The position numbers and the translations under genes are program-made. Shown here piece after piece: positions 20,843 to 31,352 of a stretch of DNA of 64,000 nt; within the stretch, counting starts at the first letter, position 1; every line of letters starts with the position of its first letter. Under the pieces are notes generated by a model. The model saw only the letters and a list, made by a program, of their open reading frames with translations, ran no database searches and had not been told where the DNA came from. Source of the stretch: Nannocystis sp. RBIL2 (GTDB taxonomy: Bacteria; Myxococcota_A; Polyangia; Nannocystales; Nannocystaceae); NCBI RefSeq assembly GCF_026626745.1, contig NZ_JAPNJW010000002.1, forward strand, positions 2,256,151 to 2,320,150. The letters run 5' to 3'.

Positions 20843-21967
20843 TCAGGCCTTCACGCGCGACGGGCGGCCGAGCTTGCCCAGGCAATGCACGAGCGCGTCA
20901 CGCAGCTTGCCGAACACTGCCACGCGCGTCAGGTCGACGCCGAGCGACACGATCGTCTGGGCGATGACCGGGTGAATGCCGGTGAGGATGCCATCCGCGC
21001 CGAGCAGACGGATGGCCTGGATCATGCGGATCAGGTGGCTCGCAGTGCCGGTGTCCACCACCTCGACGCCGGTGAGGTCGAGGATCGCGAAGCGGGCCCG
21101 CGTGCGCGTGACCGCCTGCAGCAGGTTGTCCATGATCTCCGCCGTGCGCACGGTGTCGACCAGGCCGACGATCGGCAGCGTGATCACGCCGTCCCACACC
21201 TCGATGATCGGCGTCGACAGCTGGCGGATGACCTCTTGCTGGCGCTCGATCAGGTCGAGCTTGGCCCGCAGCTCGAGCTCGGTGCGCTTCGACTCGGTGA
21301 CGTCGAGCGCGATCGAGATCAGCGCCAGCTCCTCGTCGTCCAGCGTCGGCAGGCTCCAGCCCAGCCAGTGCATCCCGTACACCTCGGTGTGCACCGCCAG
21401 CGAGACCTCGCCGGCGATCGCCCGCCGGATGTCTTCGACGTTGGTCAGCTCGCCGTAGAGGTCGAAGTAGTTCTGGCCGACGAACTGGTCGCGCTTGAGC
21501 CCGGCGGTCTGCAGCGCCTTGCCCCGCTGCAGCACGAAGTTCGACTGCTTGTCGATCGCCCACACCGCGAGGTCGAGGTTGTCGAGCATCGCCGCCAGCA
21601 TCCTCGACTCGATCCCGAGGCTACGCAGCTGGCGCTGCCGCGCAGTCACGTCGTGGCCGCTCAGCGTCGTCCCGACGACCACCCCCTCCTGGCCGCGCAT
21701 CACCTGCGACCACGCCTCGAAGTGCAACGGCTCGCCATCGGGGCGAGCGACGATTCGCACCTCGGGATCCTCGCTATCCCCCACCAACGCGCTCTCCCAG
21801 GCGTCGGGGTCGCCAGCCACCGGCAACACTTCACGGATGAGACGGCCGACCGCCTCGTTGGCGGCGACGCCGAATGCTCGCTCGGCCCGGAGGTTCCAGC
21901 CCGTGATCCGAAGAACATCGTCCAGCTCGATGGTGATCAGGGGAGCAGCGTTACTGCGATCGTCCAC
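20843..21967 (-). CDS. RsbR-like PAS-PAS-STAS signalling protein
   Basis: This 374-residue protein from GTG 21965-21967 has a first PAS domain (about 10-120), a second PAS with C-terminal extension (about 130-245, ending SIALDVTESKRTELE), a coiled-coil linker (LELRAKLDLIERQQEVIRQ) and a STAS domain (about 265-370). The STAS core, FAILDLTGVEVVDTGTASHL, has both Thr positions that are phosphorylated in the stressosome protein RsbR (DLT and VDT). It may therefore be a phospho-switch in a stress or sigma-factor pathway. No RsbS or RsbT gene is adjacent, so partners must lie elsewhere. Confidence 0.85.
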   Translation of the reverse strand: MDDRSNAAPLITIELDDVLRITGWNLRAERAFGVAANEAVGRLIREVLPVAGDPDAWESALVGDSEDPEVRIVARPDGEPLHFEAWSQVMRGQEGVVVGTTLSGHDVTARQRQLRSLGIESRMLAAMLDNLDLAVWAIDKQSNFVLQRGKALQTAGLKRDQFVGQNYFDLYGELTNVEDIRRAIAGEVSLAVHTEVYGMHWLGWSLPTLDDEELALISIALDVTESKRTELELRAKLDLIERQQEVIRQLSTPIIEVWDGVITLPIVGLVDTVRTAEIMDNLLQAVTRTRARFAILDLTGVEVVDTGTASHLIRMIQAIRLLGADGILTGIHPVIAQTIVSLGVDLTRVAVFGKLRDALVHCLGKLGRPSRVKA

Positions 21968-22103
21968 CCGGCGAGAGTATCGAGACTGCGGAGGGGTTTC
22001 CACGCATCCGCGAGGGCGGGAGAAGCGCCCGGGGTCGGTGTGTGTGCGGGTCGCCAGCGCTGGTACCCCAATGCACGGACCCGCGCGACGCTCCGGCGTC
22101 ACC

Positions 22104-22117
22104 TGACCCTCGGGACA
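22104..22117. repeat. TGACC-CTCG-GGACA unit
   Basis: One arm mismatch relative to TGTCC-N4-GGACA; the loop CTCG is the commonest in this window. Confidence 0.65.
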
Positions 22118-22340
22118 TCTGCGAATGACGCTGCGAGCCCGACGCACAGGTCCGACCCGGTCGCAGATCGGCGCCGCCCGGGCGGCGGAGCGGCCGCCAC
22201 GCGAGCCCTGCGCCGCGTTCGCCGCGCCTGCCACTGCGCACAATTGCCCCGCGCAGTCCGGCGATGCGTCGCCGCCTCCACATTCGAGCCCGATCGGCCG
22301 CGCCCGTATCGGGGCGAGCATCAGCACGCCACCATTCATT

Positions 22341-22382
22341 CGCTGTCATGGACATGTCCCAAGGGACATGTCCGTATCGCTG
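22341..22382. repeat. Perfect unit flanked by half units: 11-bp perfect hairpin arms
   Basis: The central unit TGTCC-CAAG-GGACA (22355-22368) abuts GGACA on its left (22350-22354) and TGTCC on its right (22369-22373). Together they give two 11-bp arms (22350-22360 and 22363-22373) separated by AA. Outer units start at 22341 and 22369, in 14-bp register. Confidence 0.85.
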
Positions 22383-22598
22383 CCGATCCGTCGGTAGCGG
22401 CCCCTGGTGCCCGGGTCGTTCAGCACCCCGTCGAGGTCGAGAAGATGCCCTGCGCGCCACCCGACCGGCTATCGCCTGTGTCCGGCCGCAGTGCCGCCGA
22501 AGCGAGCCCCGCTTGCCGAGCCGCGCCGGGCCGACGCCGCACCCGGGCGGGCCGCTCGCCCGGGTTGCTGCACGCGCGAGTCGGCCCATACACGCCCC

Positions 22599-22766
22599 GT
22601 GGCAAAGACCAACAAGTTCCCCCTCTCCGTCATCCTGCTGCTAGGAATCGGGCTCATCCTGGCGATCTTCAGCCTCTGCTACACGCGCGCACGCTCCAGC
22701 GAGCGCGGCACCAGCCGCGACGACACCCCGGCGGCCGAGATCGGCGCCGCCCCTCGCGAACGATGA
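22599..22766 (+). CDS. Small single-pass membrane protein
   Basis: A 55-residue open frame starting with GTG gives VAKTNKFPLSVILLLGIG..., with one clean hydrophobic helix (about 8-28), basic residues before it and a polar, charged tail (RARSSERGTSRDD). This inside-positive pattern is what a real small membrane protein looks like and is unusual for a random frame in such G+C-rich DNA. No strong ribosome site is visible. The function is unknown. Confidence 0.45.
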   Translation: MAKTNKFPLSVILLLGIGLILAIFSLCYTRARSSERGTSRDDTPAAEIGAAPRER

Positions 22767-22831
22767 GCCTGTCCAGCGGCCTCGATCGCCGCAGCAGACA
22801 TTTGCCGTACGACCCCATGGTCCGGCGAGCC

Positions 22832-23185
22832 TCAAACGGCCCGCTGCTGCATGCGCACCAGCCTCTTGCCGACGTCCACGATCGTCTCGATCACCGGGAT
22901 GAGCGCGCGCCCCAGCTCGGTCAGCGCGTACTCGACGGACGGCGGCGAGCTCGCCACCACCGTCCGCGAGATCACGCCGTTGCTCTCGAGCGCGCGCAGG
23001 CGGGCGCTCAGGACCTTCGCCGAGATCTTCGGGATGTCCGTCCGCAGCTCGCTGAAGCGCCGCGGCTCGCCGCTCAGCCGCCACACGATGTTGACGGTCC
23101 AGACCCCGCCGAGCAGGCGCATGCACTCGGTCAGCGGGCAGATCGGCGGCAACGGTGGCGCTTTGTTCTGGCGACGACGCAGCAT
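22832..23185 (-). CDS. HxlR-family transcription regulator
   Basis: The 117-residue protein matches the HxlR winged-helix family: CPLTECMRLLGGVWTVNIVW (usual C-P-x...LLGGKWT motif), SGEPRRFSELRTDIPKISAKVLSARLRALESNGVI (recognition helix, core ISAKVLSARLRAL) and VEYALTELGRALIPVI. The Cys at about residue 16 is where redox-sensing members carry their reactive thiol. The ATG is at 23183-23185. It diverges from a small A/B-barrel gene, and palindromes between the two genes look like its operator, so it probably represses itself and that gene. Confidence 0.88.
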   Translation of the reverse strand: MLRRRQNKAPPLPPICPLTECMRLLGGVWTVNIVWRLSGEPRRFSELRTDIPKISAKVLSARLRALESNGVISRTVVASSPPSVEYALTELGRALIPVIETIVDVGKRLVRMQQRAV

Positions 23186-23200
23186 CGGGACCTCGCGGCA

Positions 23201-23254
23201 GGTTACCAGCCGGAAACTCGAAACTCGAGTTACCCCTGGTAACGAGGTACCTCG
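23201..23254. promoter_or_regulatory. Candidate HxlR operator region
   Basis: GTTACC-CCT-GGTAAC (23229-23243) is a perfect 6-bp inverted repeat. A further GTTACCAG at 23202-23209 pairs with CTGGTAAC at 23236-23243, and CGAGGTACCTCG (23243-23254) is a 12-bp palindrome. All lie in the short divergent gap between the HxlR gene and the Dabb-like gene, in a locally A+T-richer stretch. Confidence 0.6.
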
Positions 23255-23324
23255 GGGAAATTTCCGGTGATATACCGAGCCGGCGACCGCACGACAGGCG
23301 TGCGGCGCCGTCGTGAGGTGCTGC

Positions 23325-23723
23325 ATGATCATCAACTTCTTGCGCTTTCGCTTCCGTGACGAGGTCGACGAGCCGACGAAGGCACACGCGCTGAGCGTGC
23401 TCCGGGGCATCGCGTCGTCCGAGTCGGTCGTCTTCTCCGTGATCGGTCAGGACCTCGGAGATCCAGCCGCCGGCTACACCCACTCGTATTGCATCGGGAT
23501 CCCCGACCTCGCCGCGCTGGCCCGTTACCTGCGCGAGCCGGTCCATTGCCAGGGCGACCGGTTCTTCCTCCCGCTGCTGGCGAAGCTCTCGCGCAGCGCG
23601 TCCTCGGACGACCTCGATCCCGGGCTGCGCGACAGGATCGGGGCGCTCGTCCGCCAGCGACTGGAAGACGACCCGGAGTGGGCGGCCCTGTTGGCGGGCA
23701 TCCCCGACGTGCAGCTCGGCTGA
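23325..23723 (+). CDS. Dabb (stress-responsive A/B-barrel) domain protein
   Basis: A 132-residue protein from ATG 23325 (GAGGTG upstream). It has the ferredoxin-like dimeric A/B-barrel pattern: INFLRFRFRDEVDE as the first strand, FSVIGQDLG, then YTHSYCIGIPDLAALARYLREPVHCQGDRFFLPLLAKL (core YTHSYCIG and REPVHCQG). That resembles Dabb family proteins, whose members range from stress proteins to cyclases and monooxygenase-like enzymes. About 45 extra residues follow the domain. It diverges from the HxlR gene, which probably controls it. Confidence 0.65.
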   Translation: MIINFLRFRFRDEVDEPTKAHALSVLRGIASSESVVFSVIGQDLGDPAAGYTHSYCIGIPDLAALARYLREPVHCQGDRFFLPLLAKLSRSASSDDLDPGLRDRIGALVRQRLEDDPEWAALLAGIPDVQLG

Positions 23724-24078
23724 CGGCAAGCATCCCGTGCACGAGCCCCCGACCACCGGGGCTGCTGTGGACATTGGAGACCCGGCGTCGACCCTCGCAG
23801 GTGCTGACATGACCCGGGCGAGGGTGAGCTCCAGGTCGAGGCGCCGTGGTGGCGCGATTGCGCCGTAGCGACCGTCCTCGCGGACATCCGCGGCCTCCGA
23901 CGGAACCAGGGGCCACCCTTCAATCGCTGACTCGATCGCCCACGGCCTGCCCGGAATCACGGGCGAATGTCCGCGAGGCACGAATTCGCGCCTGTCAACA
24001 CCCGGCGGGCGGTGTGGACATTCCCCTGTTCAAAAGATCGCCGTCGACGCTTTGACGGCGTGCGCCGTCTCCTGAACA
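23724..24078. other. 355-bp gap with one clear and one weak repeat unit
   Basis: I see no gene. CGTCC-TCGC-GGACA (23873-23886) is a near-consensus unit, and TGTCC-GCGA-GGCAC (23968-23981) is a weaker one. The rest should include the promoter of the following lipoprotein gene. Confidence 0.5.
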
Positions 24079-25086
24079 ATGTCGCGGATGGTCGCTCCGC
24101 GCGCGCTCTGGGTCGTGTCGGCATTGTTGAGTCCGGCTTGTTTCTCGCCGTCCGGGTCGGAGACCGGATCGAGCAGCGGGACGAGCTCCGAGCCGGGGAC
24201 GACCACCACGTCCACGACCACCGGCACGACCTCGAGCACCACCTCGACGACGACGATCGAGCCGACCACGAGCCCGCTCACCGGCACGACCACCGACTCG
24301 GGGCCGACCACCACCGACCCCACGACCACCGAGCCTGCCAGTGCGAGCAGCACCGAGCCGGAGACCTCGACCACCTCGACCACGACCACCGCCTCGACGA
24401 CGATGCCCCCCGAGCCCGTCTGCGGGGACGGCGTCGTCGACGGCTTCGAGCAGTGCGACGACGGCAACACGGTCGAGACCGACGACTGCGCCAGCTGTCT
24501 CCACGCCTTCTGCGGCGACGGCATCGTCCACGCCGGCGTCGAGGAGTGCGACGAGGACGGCGACAACTGCGAGGTCTGCGTCCGCGTGTACATGCGGATG
24601 TTCGTGTCGAGCGTCCAGATGACGGCCGACCTCGATGGCCTCCAGGAGGCCGACGAGCGCTGTCAACAGCTCGCGGACGGCGCCAATCTCAAGGGCCGGT
24701 TCATGGCCTGGCTCAGCACCGACGCCCAGGACGCCGCGGATCGCCTCGAGCACTCGCAGCGGCCCTACAAGCGGGTCGACGGCATGCCCCTGGCCGACCA
24801 CTGGACCGACCTCGTCACGCAGATGACCCTCGACAACCCGCTCAACGTCACCGAGAAGGGCGCCAAGCTCGGCGCCGACTCCGGCTGCGGGCTGTGCCAG
24901 GTGTGGACGGCGACCACCCCGCAGGGGATCGGCCTCGACGACGACTGCTTCGATTGGAACTCCGCGCTCGTCTCCGACGGGGCCGTCGGCGAATGCACGG
25001 TGAAGGACGCCCGCTGGACCCAGGGGTGCGCGCCGAAGCAGTGCAACCAGATGGCGCGCATCTACTGCGTCGAGCAGACCCCGTGA
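24079..25086 (+). CDS. Lipoprotein with Cys-rich repeats and DUF1554-like lectin domain
   Basis: The 335-residue protein has a signal ending ALLSPAC and then a Thr/Ser-rich linker of about 85 residues. Two Myxococcus Cys-rich repeats follow (CGDGVVDGFEQCDDGN and CGDGIVHAGVEECDEDGD). The C-terminal domain (about 175-333) reads RMFVSSVQMTADLDG, ADERCQQLADGANLKGRFMAWLS, and ends GCAPKQCNQMARIYCVEQ. This is the DUF1554 (C-type-lectin-like) pattern found in myxobacterial and spirochaete surface proteins. Surface binding is likely. ATG 24079 is used; ATG 24088 is equally possible. Confidence 0.85.
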   Translation: MSRMVAPRALWVVSALLSPACFSPSGSETGSSSGTSSEPGTTTTSTTTGTTSSTTSTTTIEPTTSPLTGTTTDSGPTTTDPTTTEPASASSTEPETSTTSTTTTASTTMPPEPVCGDGVVDGFEQCDDGNTVETDDCASCLHAFCGDGIVHAGVEECDEDGDNCEVCVRVYMRMFVSSVQMTADLDGLQEADERCQQLADGANLKGRFMAWLSTDAQDAADRLEHSQRPYKRVDGMPLADHWTDLVTQMTLDNPLNVTEKGAKLGADSGCGLCQVWTATTPQGIGLDDDCFDWNSALVSDGAVGECTVKDARWTQGCAPKQCNQMARIYCVEQTP

Positions 25087-25096
25087 CGCCGCGGCC

Positions 25097-26092
25097 TCAC
25101 GCCCCGCGGGCCCTGGCCCGCACGGGCGGCGGCATCTCGGCGGTCAGGAACGCGTCGGCGCTGATGTCCTTGAGGCCCGCGCCGCGCAGGAAGCACTGCT
25201 TCTTCAGCGCGTTGACGCGGTCGGGGCTGCCGCACAGGAACACCCGCCAGCCCTTGAGGGACGGGAACAGCCGCAGCGTCACCTGCGTGAGGTCGCCGAT
25301 CTCGAGCTCCTCGGATGGCTCTCCGGACATGGCGCATCGGACATATCTGAAGTTTCCTGGACCATCGACCATGCCCTTGAGTTCATCCACGAGGTAGAAC
25401 CCGGCCGCGTCGCGGGCCCCGTGGATCAGCGCGATCGGGCCGGTGTGGCCGCGGCGGCGGGCGTCGTGGACGATGCCGCGGAGCGGGGCCAGGCCGGTGC
25501 CGGTGCCGACCAGCAGCAGCGGCTGCTCGGGCCGGCCCTCGGTGTAGAAGCAGGCGCCGGCCGGGCCGCGCAGGCCGACGCGCGTGCCTGGTTCGGCCGC
25601 GGCCAGCCAGCGGCTCATGCGGCCCTGCCGGTGGACGCGCACGTGCAGCTCGAGCGCGCGCCCCTCCGCGGGCGAGCTGGCCAGCGAGTAGGCGCGGACC
25701 TGGTCGCCCTGGATCAGCTGCACGTACTGACCTGGCCGATAGGACAGGTCCTCGTCCGGCTCGAGGCGGACCCGCACGATCGCCGGGCCGATCTCGGTGA
25801 CCGCGGCGATCGACGCGCCGATCGCCGGCGGCGGGCCCTCCTCGATCACCAGCTCGCCGGTCGGGCGGGACATGCACGACAAGAACCAGCCCTGCTCGCG
25901 CAGCGCCGGGGCCAGGCCCTGCTGCGCCAGCGGGCCGGGGTCACCGGACACCGCGCGCAGCATGCAGGCCTGGCACGCGCCGGCGCGGCACGACGACGGG
26001 ACCGCGGCGCCGCCGCGGAGGAGGCCCTCGAGCGCCGTCTCACCTGGCTCCAAGACCAGGTCGAGGTTGCCGCGGCGGATCCGTCCGGTCAT
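25097..26092 (-). CDS. 2Fe-2S ferredoxin / FAD / NAD(P)H oxidoreductase
   Basis: This 331-residue protein has an N-terminal plant-type ferredoxin domain with cluster ligands CRAGACQAC and a distal Cys (35, 40, 43, 73). An FAD domain follows with RAYSLASSP (flavin-binding R-x-Y-S), then an NAD(P) domain with GTGTGLAPLRG and a closing CGSPDRV. This is the layout of oxygenase reductases (BenC/XylZ-like). The gene begins 3 bp after the stop of a truncated globin gene, so the two form an operon. Together they would make up a split version of flavohaemoglobin. Two stretches match the dispersed palindromic repeat (25316-25343 and 25733-25746). Confidence 0.9.
   Translation of the reverse strand: MTGRIRRGNLDLVLEPGETALEGLLRGGAAVPSSCRAGACQACMLRAVSGDPGPLAQQGLAPALREQGWFLSCMSRPTGELVIEEGPPPAIGASIAAVTEIGPAIVRVRLEPDEDLSYRPGQYVQLIQGDQVRAYSLASSPAEGRALELHVRVHRQGRMSRWLAAAEPGTRVGLRGPAGACFYTEGRPEQPLLLVGTGTGLAPLRGIVHDARRRGHTGPIALIHGARDAAGFYLVDELKGMVDGPGNFRYVRCAMSGEPSEELEIGDLTQVTLRLFPSLKGWRVFLCGSPDRVNALKKQCFLRGAGLKDISADAFLTAEMPPPVRARARGA
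25316..25343. repeat. Two abutting units in the reductase gene
   Basis: TGGCT-CTCC-GGACA (25316-25329) and TGGCG-CATC-GGACA (25330-25343) abut in exact 14-bp register. On the coding strand they encode YVRCAMSGEP near the NAD domain's variable loop. A further single unit with one arm mismatch lies at 25733-25746 and codes DLSYRPGQ in the conserved flavin-domain segment. Confidence 0.7.
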
Positions 26093-26095
26093 GGC

Positions 26096-26473
26096 TCACA
26101 CCGCCGGGTCGCGGTTCAGGACGTCGTTGCGGACCGACTCGGCGAGCGCGCCGACGCGGGCGATCTTGTCGTCGGTCACGCCGAGCTCCTTGAGCGTGCC
26201 GGCGAGGTGGCCGACGACCGCGTCGAAGTGAGCGTCGCCGATGCCCTCGGCCACCAGGTGGGCGTGCGCCCGCCGCATGTCGCGGCCGGTGTAGTGCGCC
26301 GGGCCGCCGGTGACCATCGTCAGGAACGCCTTCTGCTTGGCCGCCTGCCGCTCCATGTCGACGTCGTCGAAGAACGGCGCCAACAGCTCGTCGGCCATGA
26401 CCTTGCGGTAGAAGATGTCGACCGCGGCGTCGATCGCCACGGCCCCGCCCAGCTCGTCGTAAAGGCTCGTCAT
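26096..26473 (-). CDS. Group I truncated haemoglobin
   Basis: The 125-residue product is a 2-on-2 globin: SLYDELGGAVAIDAAVDIFYRKVMAD (core FYRKVMAD, with Tyr B10), KQKAFLTMVTGGP (the E-helix and Gly-Gly-Pro motif), YTGRDMRRAHAHL (with the proximal His in AHAHL) and a closing AESVRNDVL. Group I members bind O2 and NO, and with a reductase can oxidise NO to nitrate. The reductase gene lies 3 bp downstream, and the NsrR-like gene diverges upstream with a matching operator in between. GGGAG lies upstream of the start. Confidence 0.92.
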   Translation of the reverse strand: MTSLYDELGGAVAIDAAVDIFYRKVMADELLAPFFDDVDMERQAAKQKAFLTMVTGGPAHYTGRDMRRAHAHLVAEGIGDAHFDAVVGHLAGTLKELGVTDDKIARVGALAESVRNDVLNRDPAV

Positions 26474-26507
26474 CGCTCTCTTGCTCCCTTCGGCGTCGCG
26501 CCGAAAA

Positions 26508-26530
26508 AGTTGTATCCTTAATACATATTT
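26508..26530. promoter_or_regulatory. Candidate NsrR operator
   Basis: TTGTAT-CCTTA-ATACAT (26510-26526) has the spacing and bases of the known NsrR consensus (ATGTAT-N5-ATACAT) with one mismatch. It sits in an A+T-rich island between the divergent globin and Rrf2 genes, where it could block both promoters. Confidence 0.65.
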
Positions 26531-26555
26531 TCTGTCCTCGAGGCCAGCGCAGATC

Positions 26556-27035
26556 ATGCAGCTCACACAGTTCACCGACTACGCCCTCCGCACCCTCCTC
26601 TTTCTGGCGGTGCATCGGGACCGGTTGGTGCCGGTCGCCGAGATCAGCGCCGCCTACGGGATCTCGAACCACCACCTGGTCAAAGTCGCGCACCAGCTCG
26701 CGCGGCTCGGCTACGTCGAGTCGGCGCGCGGGCGCGGCGGGGGCCTGCGGCTCGCGCGCGACCCGGCCGACATCAGCGTCGGCGAGGTCGTGCGGGCCAC
26801 CGAGCCCCACTTCCACGTCGTCGAGTGCTTCGACCGGGCCCGCAACACCTGCCCGATCGTCCCCGCGTGCGGCCTCATGCGCACGCTGGCCCAGGCGCGC
26901 GAGCGCTTCCTGGAGGTCCTCGATGGCCAGCACCTGGCCGACCTCCTGCAGGACCCGGCCCGGGTCGACAAGTTGGTCAAGATCTGGACCCGCACCGGCA
27001 GCGCCACGCGCCGCCAATTGGCCTCTTCGGAATGA
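26556..27035 (+). CDS. nsrR: Rrf2-family repressor, NsrR-like (NO-sensing)
   Basis: This 159-residue winged-helix protein begins MQLTQFTDYALRTLLFLA, the standard NsrR opening, followed by the recognition segment ISNHHLVKVAHQLARLGYVES (core NHHLVKVAHQL). Three Cys (91, 99, 105) in CFDRARNTCPIVPACGL match the iron-sulfur ligands of NsrR. NsrR represses NO-detoxification genes until NO destroys its cluster. The neighbouring split globin/reductase genes are natural targets, and an NsrR-like site lies between them. The gene symbol is given on these combined grounds. The downstream murG frame begins close to its stop. Confidence 0.85.
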   Translation: MQLTQFTDYALRTLLFLAVHRDRLVPVAEISAAYGISNHHLVKVAHQLARLGYVESARGRGGGLRLARDPADISVGEVVRATEPHFHVVECFDRARNTCPIVPACGLMRTLAQARERFLEVLDGQHLADLLQDPARVDKLVKIWTRTGSATRRQLASSE

Positions 27036-27055
27036 AGGGTCTATATCCCGGCGTC

Positions 27056-28285
27056 ATGACCCGCGCCCTCGCCACCACCGCCGAAACCCCTGTTTTGCCG
27101 CGGATCCTGCTGCGAGACGGCGAGGCGGTGACGGCCCAGGGCCCGGCCCCCCAGGCGCGCGCGGGCGCGGCGGCGGCCACCACCGCCGGCCTGCGCGTGG
27201 TGATCGCCGGCGGCGGCACCGGCGGGCATTTGTTCCCCGGGATCGCGCTGGCCGAGGAGATCCGGGCCCGCGGCGGCGAGGTCCACTTCGTCGGCACCGC
27301 CCGCGGCATCGAGGCCCGCGCGGTGCCCGAGAATGGTTATCCGCTCGAGCTCATCGACGTCGCCGGCATCAAGGGCCGCGGCGTGACGGGCCTCGTGCGC
27401 GGGCTCCTGCGCCTGCCGCGGGCGTGGTGGCAGAGCCTCTCGCTGCTGCGCCGGCTGCGGCCCGACGTGGTCGTCGGCGTCGGCGGCTACGCCTCGGGGC
27501 CGGTGGTGGCGACCGCGTCGATGCTGCGGATCCCGACCGCCATCCTCGAGCAGAACAGCATCCCCGGGATCACCAACCGGATCCTGTCTCGCCTGGTGCG
27601 CAAGGTGTTCTGCACCTTCCCCGACGTCCGCAGTCGCTTCCCCGCGCGCAAGGTCGTCCTGGCCGGCAACCCGATCCGCCGCCAGATCCTCGGCCAGCTC
27701 GTCGCCGCCGGCGAGACCTCCGCCGCGCCGGCTGCGGCGCACGGCCCGCGCCTGTTCGTGTTCGGCGGCTCGCAGGGCGCCCGCGCCATCAACGACGCCG
27801 TGCTGGCCGCCCTGCCGGGCCTGCTGGCGCAGCTGCCGGGCCTCGAGATCTGGCACCAGACCGGCAAGGGCGACGAGGAGCGGGTCAAGGCCGGCTACGC
27901 CGCGCTCGGGCTCGGCGAGCCGCGCGCGCGCGTGGCCGCCTTCCTCAAGGACATGGCCGCGCCCTACGCCTGGTGCGACCTCGTGCTGTGCCGCGCCGGC
28001 GCCACCTCGCTGTCGGAGCTCACGGCGGTCGGCAAGCCCGCGGTACTGGTGCCCTTTCCGCACGCCACCGACAATCACCAGGAGTGGAACGCCCGCGCGC
28101 TGGTCGACGCCGGCGGGGCGCTGCTGCTGCGCGAGTCGGAGTGGACGCCGGCGGCGCTGACCGGCGCGCTCACCAGTCTGCTCCAGTCGCCGGAGCGGCT
28201 CCAGACCATGAGCAACGCCATGCGCACCGCGGCGCGGCCCGAGGCGGCGCGCACGATCGTCGACGCCATGAGCGCGTGGCGGTGA
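27056..28285 (+). CDS. murG: UDP-GlcNAc:undecaprenyl-PP-MurNAc-pentapeptide GlcNAc transferase (lipid II synthase)
   Basis: MurG adds GlcNAc to lipid I at the inner membrane to make lipid II for peptidoglycan. The product has the G-loops VVIAGGGTGGHLFPG and VVGVGGYASGPVV, the acceptor site ILEQNSIPGITN, FVFGGSQGARAIN, and the donor-site segment LCRAGATSLSELTAVGKPAVLVPFP (core RAGATSLSEL). ATG 27056 gives 409 residues; ATG 27032, overlapping the nsrR stop as ATGA, would give 417. Either way there are about 50 residues before the usual MurG start. murG normally lies in the dcw division cluster. Here it stands between nsrR and gcvP, so it may be a second copy or a relocated one. Confidence 0.9.
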   Translation: MTRALATTAETPVLPRILLRDGEAVTAQGPAPQARAGAAAATTAGLRVVIAGGGTGGHLFPGIALAEEIRARGGEVHFVGTARGIEARAVPENGYPLELIDVAGIKGRGVTGLVRGLLRLPRAWWQSLSLLRRLRPDVVVGVGGYASGPVVATASMLRIPTAILEQNSIPGITNRILSRLVRKVFCTFPDVRSRFPARKVVLAGNPIRRQILGQLVAAGETSAAPAAAHGPRLFVFGGSQGARAINDAVLAALPGLLAQLPGLEIWHQTGKGDEERVKAGYAALGLGEPRARVAAFLKDMAAPYAWCDLVLCRAGATSLSELTAVGKPAVLVPFPHATDNHQEWNARALVDAGGALLLRESEWTPAALTGALTSLLQSPERLQTMSNAMRTAARPEAARTIVDAMSAWR

Positions 28286-28350
28286 GTGCCCAAACTCTCG
28301 CCTGAGGGGCCTGGGGGCCCGAGAGCGCGCGGCTACTATGCGCTCCGCCG

Positions 28351-31254
<2,904 letters not shown>

Positions 31255-31317
31255 GGGATCGCAGCGGCGCCCGCGTCGTGCGCGACGCGGACGCCGATGT
31301 CCCTGACACCCGCGTTG

Positions 31318-31338
31318 ACCGCCCCGCAGCGGGGCGGT
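31318..31338. terminator. Strong hairpin after gcvP
   Basis: ACCGCCCC-GCAGC-GGGGCGGT is a perfect 8-bp G+C stem with a 5-nt loop, 64 bp after the gcvP stop and 15 bp before the next start. There is no U-tract. It could terminate gcvP transcription or affect translation of the ATPase gene. Confidence 0.5.
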
Positions 31339-31352
31339 AAGCCTGGCGCCCC

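Larger units (their letters stand above)
21968..22598. other. 631-bp gap with two repeat clusters
   Basis: No gene is convincing. The region carries one unit at 22104-22117 and a strong nested hairpin at 22341-22382. It lies between the divergent starts of the STAS gene and a small membrane-protein gene. Confidence 0.5.
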
